45,481 bases of DNA from Sphingomonadaceae bacterium (lineage in GTDB: Bacteria > Pseudomonadota > Alphaproteobacteria > Sphingomonadales > Sphingomonadaceae), in NCBI GenBank assembly GCA_029268145.1, contig JAJUHA010000015.1, positions 1 to 45,481 of the forward strand, given 5' to 3'. Below, one piece after another: positions 43,040-45,481 of this stretch (within the stretch, counting starts at the first letter, position 1; each line of letters opens with the position of its first letter). The position numbers and the translations under genes were made by a program. A model generated the notes under the pieces. That model was not told where the DNA came from, did no database searches, and saw nothing but the letters and a program-made list of their open reading frames with translations.

Positions 43040-44320
43040 ATGTCTCTCACCTTCGAGGATCTCGTCCCGGCGCCGGCCGGCCGCTTCGCCGGAATCGAGC
43101 GTCCCTACACGCCGGCCGATGTCGAGCGGCTGCGCGGCTCGGTCCGCATCGAGCACACGCTTGCCCGCCGCGGCGCCGAGAAGCTCTGGGCGCTCCTCCA
43201 CGACGAGCCCTATGTGAACGCGCTCGGCGCGCTCACCGGCAACCAGGCGATGCAGATGGTCCGCGCTGGCCTCAAGGCCATCTACCTTTCCGGCTGGCAG
43301 GTGGCGGCCGACGCCAACACCGCGGGTGCCATGTATCCCGACCAGTCGCTCTACCCGGCCAATGCCGGCCCCGAGCTTGCCCGCCGCATCAACCGCACCC
43401 TCCAGCGCGCCGACCAGATCGAGCATTCGGAAGGCGGCGTCACCCGCGACTGGTTCGTCCCCATCGTCGCCGACGCCGAGGCCGGCTTCGGCGGGCCCTT
43501 GAACTGCTTCGAGATCATGAAGGCCTACATCGAGGCCGGGGCCGCCGGTGTCCATTTCGAGGACCAGCTCGCCTCGGAGAAGAAGTGCGGCCACCTCGGC
43601 GGCAAGGTCCTCATCCCCACCCAGGCGCACATCCGCAACCTCGACGCCGCCCGGCTCGCCGCCGACGTGATGAACGTGCCCACGCTCCTCGTCGCCCGCA
43701 CCGACGCCGAATCGGCCATGCTGATGACCTCCGACGTCGACCCGCGCGACCATCCCTTCCTCACCGGCGAGCGCACGGCCGAGGGCTTCTTCCGCCTCAA
43801 GCCCGGCACGGGGGTCGATCACTGCATCCAGCGCGGGCTGGCCTTTGCGCCCCACGCCGATCTCCTCTGGTGGGAAACCTCGAAGCCCAACCTCGAGGAA
43901 GCGCGCCGCTTCGCCGAGGCGATCCACAAGGCCTTCCCCGGCAAGCTGCTCGCCTACAACTGCTCGCCCAGCTTCAACTGGGAGAAGAACCTGGACCGGG
44001 ACACGATCGCGAGGTTCCAACGCGAGCTTGGCGCCATGGGCTACAAGTTCCAGTTCGTGACGCTCGCCGGCTTCCACAGCCTCAACCACGCCATGTTCGA
44101 GCTGGCCCGCGGCTACCGCGACCGCGGCATGGCCGCCTATTCGGAGCTCCAGCAGGCCGAGTTCGCCAGCGAGGCCAATGGCTACACCGCAACGCGCCAC
44201 CAGCGCGAGGTCGGCACCGGCTATTTCGACCTCGTCGCCGAGACGCTCTCGGGCGGGACCAGCAGCACGACGGCGCTCAAGGAATCGACCGAGGCCGCCC
44301 AGTTCGAGAAGGCCGCCTGA
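43040..44320 (+). CDS. aceA: Isocitrate lyase
   Basis: Splits isocitrate to succinate and glyoxylate. The catalytic signature KKCGHLGGK is intact near residue 190, with [76 protein letters not shown] and [20 protein letters not shown] in family order. At 426 residues it is the standard bacterial length. It is divergent from the regulator and works with aceB, allowing growth on acetate or fatty acids. Confidence 0.98.
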   Translation: MSLTFEDLVPAPAGRFAGIERPYTPADVERLRGSVRIEHTLARRGAEKLWALLHDEPYVNALGALTGNQAMQMVRAGLKAIYLSGWQVAADANTAGAMYPDQSLYPANAGPELARRINRTLQRADQIEHSEGGVTRDWFVPIVADAEAGFGGPLNCFEIMKAYIEAGAAGVHFEDQLASEKKCGHLGGKVLIPTQAHIRNLDAARLAADVMNVPTLLVARTDAESAMLMTSDVDPRDHPFLTGERTAEGFFRLKPGTGVDHCIQRGLAFAPHADLLWWETSKPNLEEARRFAEAIHKAFPGKLLAYNCSPSFNWEKNLDRDTIARFQRELGAMGYKFQFVTLAGFHSLNHAMFELARGYRDRGMAAYSELQQAEFASEANGYTATRHQREVGTGYFDLVAETLSGGTSSTTALKESTEAAQFEKAA

Positions 44321-44354
44321 GACCGGCCAGCCGGGGACGAACCACCGGGGAGGA

Positions 44355-44386
44355 GCGCCCGCGCGGCCCACGGGTCGCGCGGGCGC
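44355..44386 (+). terminator. Strong GC hairpin after aceA
   Basis: A perfect 11-bp stem (GCGCCCGCGCG / CGCGCGGGCGC) with a 10-base loop, 35 bases after the aceA stop. The bases after it are CTTGCC, so the usual U-run is missing. It still looks like the likely 3' end of the aceA transcript. Confidence 0.5.
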
Positions 44387-44460
44387 CTTGCCCTGCGGAC
44401 CAGGCGAGCCCTGCGCGGACCACCTTGCCCGGCCATGCCCCCTGCCTTAACGACCCGGTC

Positions 44461-45348
44461 ATGGCCTCGCTCGCTCCCGAATCGGCCGCTCGTCTTGCGC
44501 GTGTCTGGGTGGTCGGCTGCGGTCAGATGGCCGGTGCGCTGGTCGCGCGCTGGCGTGCCGCCGGCCTCCCCGCCGATGCGCTCCTGGCCATCGATCCCGC
44601 GCCGCGCGCCCTTCCCGAAGGCATCGCCTGCGTGCCCACCCCGGCCGAGGCCAGCGCCCGGCTGCCCGACCCGAGCCTCCTCGTGCTCGGCGTCAAGCCG
44701 CAGCAGGTGGTCGAGGTCGGCCGGGCCCTCGGCGCGACCGGGCCGCTTCCCAGCCGGCCGCTCCTCCTCTCCATGCTCGCCGGCGTGCGGGTCCAGACGC
44801 TCGCCGGCCTGTTTCCCGGCCTGCCGGTCGCCCGCATCATGCCCAATCTCCCGGCCCGCGTCGGCGCCGGCGTGACCGCCCTCTACGCGCCGGCGCTCGC
44901 CATTGCCGATAGGGCTGCGGTCGAATGGCTGCTGGCGGCGGCCGGGGGCATCGTGCCCCTCGAGGAGGAAAGCCGGTTCGACGCGGTCACGGCGCTCTCC
45001 GGCTCGGGCCCGGCCTTCGTCTACCGCTTCATCGAGGCGCTCGCCGGCGCCGGCGAGGCGGCCGGCCTCGACCACCAGGTCGCCCAGACGCTCGCCCGCC
45101 GCACCGTCGAGGGCGCCGTCGCCCTTCTCGCCGCCACCGGCGAGGCTCCGGCCGAGCTGCGCCACAAGGTCACCTCGCCGCACGGCACCACCGAGGCCGG
45201 GCTCGACACGCTCGACGGCGATGGCGCGCTGTCCGCCCTGCTGCGGGCCACGGTGCGCGCCGCGGCGGAGCGTGCGCGGGCGCTGGCCGCGGCGGCAGAG
45301 TCCGATGTCGAGGAGGCGAGACACCCCCGCGACGCGGTCCGGGCCTGA
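44461..45348 (+). CDS. proC: Pyrroline-5-carboxylate reductase
   Basis: Reduces P5C to proline with NAD(P)H, the last step of proline synthesis. VWVVGCGQMAGALVARW is the nucleotide-binding motif near residues 15-31, VLGVKPQQV, LLSMLAGVRVQTL, RIMPNLPARVGAGVTALY and ALSGSGPAFVYRFIEALAGAGEAAGL follow, and VTSPHGTTEAGLDTLDGDGA matches the family signature end. The 295 residues run slightly longer than the usual 265-280, through the leader and tail. The stop overlaps the next ATG by one base (TGATG). Confidence 0.95.
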   Translation: MASLAPESAARLARVWVVGCGQMAGALVARWRAAGLPADALLAIDPAPRALPEGIACVPTPAEASARLPDPSLLVLGVKPQQVVEVGRALGATGPLPSRPLLLSMLAGVRVQTLAGLFPGLPVARIMPNLPARVGAGVTALYAPALAIADRAAVEWLLAAAGGIVPLEEESRFDAVTALSGSGPAFVYRFIEALAGAGEAAGLDHQVAQTLARRTVEGAVALLAATGEAPAELRHKVTSPHGTTEAGLDTLDGDGALSALLRATVRAAAERARALAAAAESDVEEARHPRDAVRA

Positions 45349-45481
45349 TGTCTGCCGCAGCGCCAGGAGGCGCGCCCGAGTCGGTGCCGGATCCGCCGGG
45401 TGCCGCGCGCGGCGAGCCAGCCGACGCCCTCGTTGCGGCCTGGCTCGCCGTCATCGGCCGCGACGGCTGGGCCGGCGCCAC
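45348..45481 (+). CDS. Unidentified protein, 5' part
   Basis: The ATG at 45348 shares one base with the proC stop; the frame stays open to the right edge, giving 44 residues: an Ala/Pro-rich start, then LVAAWLAVIGRDGWAGA. The short helix ending in GRDGWAGA resembles the N-terminal helix of TetR-like DNA-binding domains, but the fragment is too short to assign. It appears co-transcribed with proC. Confidence 0.5.
   Translation, partial: MSAAAPGGAPESVPDPPGAARGEPADALVAAWLAVIGRDGWAGA

Noticed and set aside
1..45481. CRISPR arrays, tRNA or rRNA genes, insertion sequences, phage genes
   Set aside because: I saw no regular spaced repeats, no tRNA cloverleaf, no transposase or integrase and no terminal inverted repeats.

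Overview
The window is very GC-rich, densely packed DNA, most likely the chromosome of a non-enteric alphaproteobacterium. Sphingomonadales is my best guess. The clues are codon use with G/C at almost every third position, Tad pilus genes, a short PutA, and isocitrate lyase plus malate synthase A grouped with an ScfR/RamB-type regulator. The taxonomic call is inference. I saw no rRNA, tRNA, CRISPR array, transposase or phage gene.

Layout. 1-2.8 kb: end of a Tad (Flp pilus) locus, with the tadC 3' end facing two TadE-like minor pilins and a TadG-like protein. 2.9-6.0 kb: putA, proline to glutamate. 6.1-11.3 kb (+ strand): wecB, manC, a Gfo/Idh oxidoreductase, an unrecognised TIM-barrel-like protein and a WecG/TagA glycosyltransferase. 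11.3-18.0 kb (- strand): fcl, gmd, a dTDP-rhamnose-4-epimerase-like SDR, an FkbM methyltransferase, a glycosyltransferase, an O-antigen polymerase-like membrane protein and a hexapeptide acyltransferase. 18.3-19.7 kb (+ strand): a secreted FG-GAP/VCBS repeat protein. 19.7-39.8 kb (- strand): about 20 nearly contiguous genes, from a Wzz-like protein to a Wzx-like flippase, with a pseudaminic acid (Pse) pathway at the promoter-proximal end. 39.8-44.3 kb: glyoxylate shunt, aceB and a regulator opposite aceA. 44.5-45.5 kb: proC and the start of an unknown gene.

How the genes work together. WecB makes UDP-ManNAc, a plausible donor for the WecG-family transferase. ManC, Gmd and Fcl lead from mannose-1-P to GDP-L-fucose. 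PseB, PseC, a PseG-GNAT fusion, PseI and PseF make CMP-pseudaminic acid. A second set follows: Gfo/Idh oxidoreductase, DegT-type aminotransferase, GNAT, two amidotransferases of the WbpG/WbuX/PseA type, a HisH-like glutaminase and a HisF-like ammonia-channel protein. It looks built to make an amino sugar and convert an acetamido into an acetamidino group, either on Pse or on a separate 3-amino sugar. Wzx-, polymerase- and Wzz-like proteins indicate a Wzy-type surface polysaccharide. No initiating phosphoglycosyltransferase, Wza or Wzc-kinase gene is present here, so the locus depends on genes elsewhere.

The least explained elements are the paired amidotransferases, one with a degenerate PP-loop; the HisF homologue lacking both catalytic aspartates; two unrecognised proteins (9759-10616 and 29633-30538); and a dehydrogenase/Gfo-Idh gene pair that looks like a split two-domain oxidoreductase.
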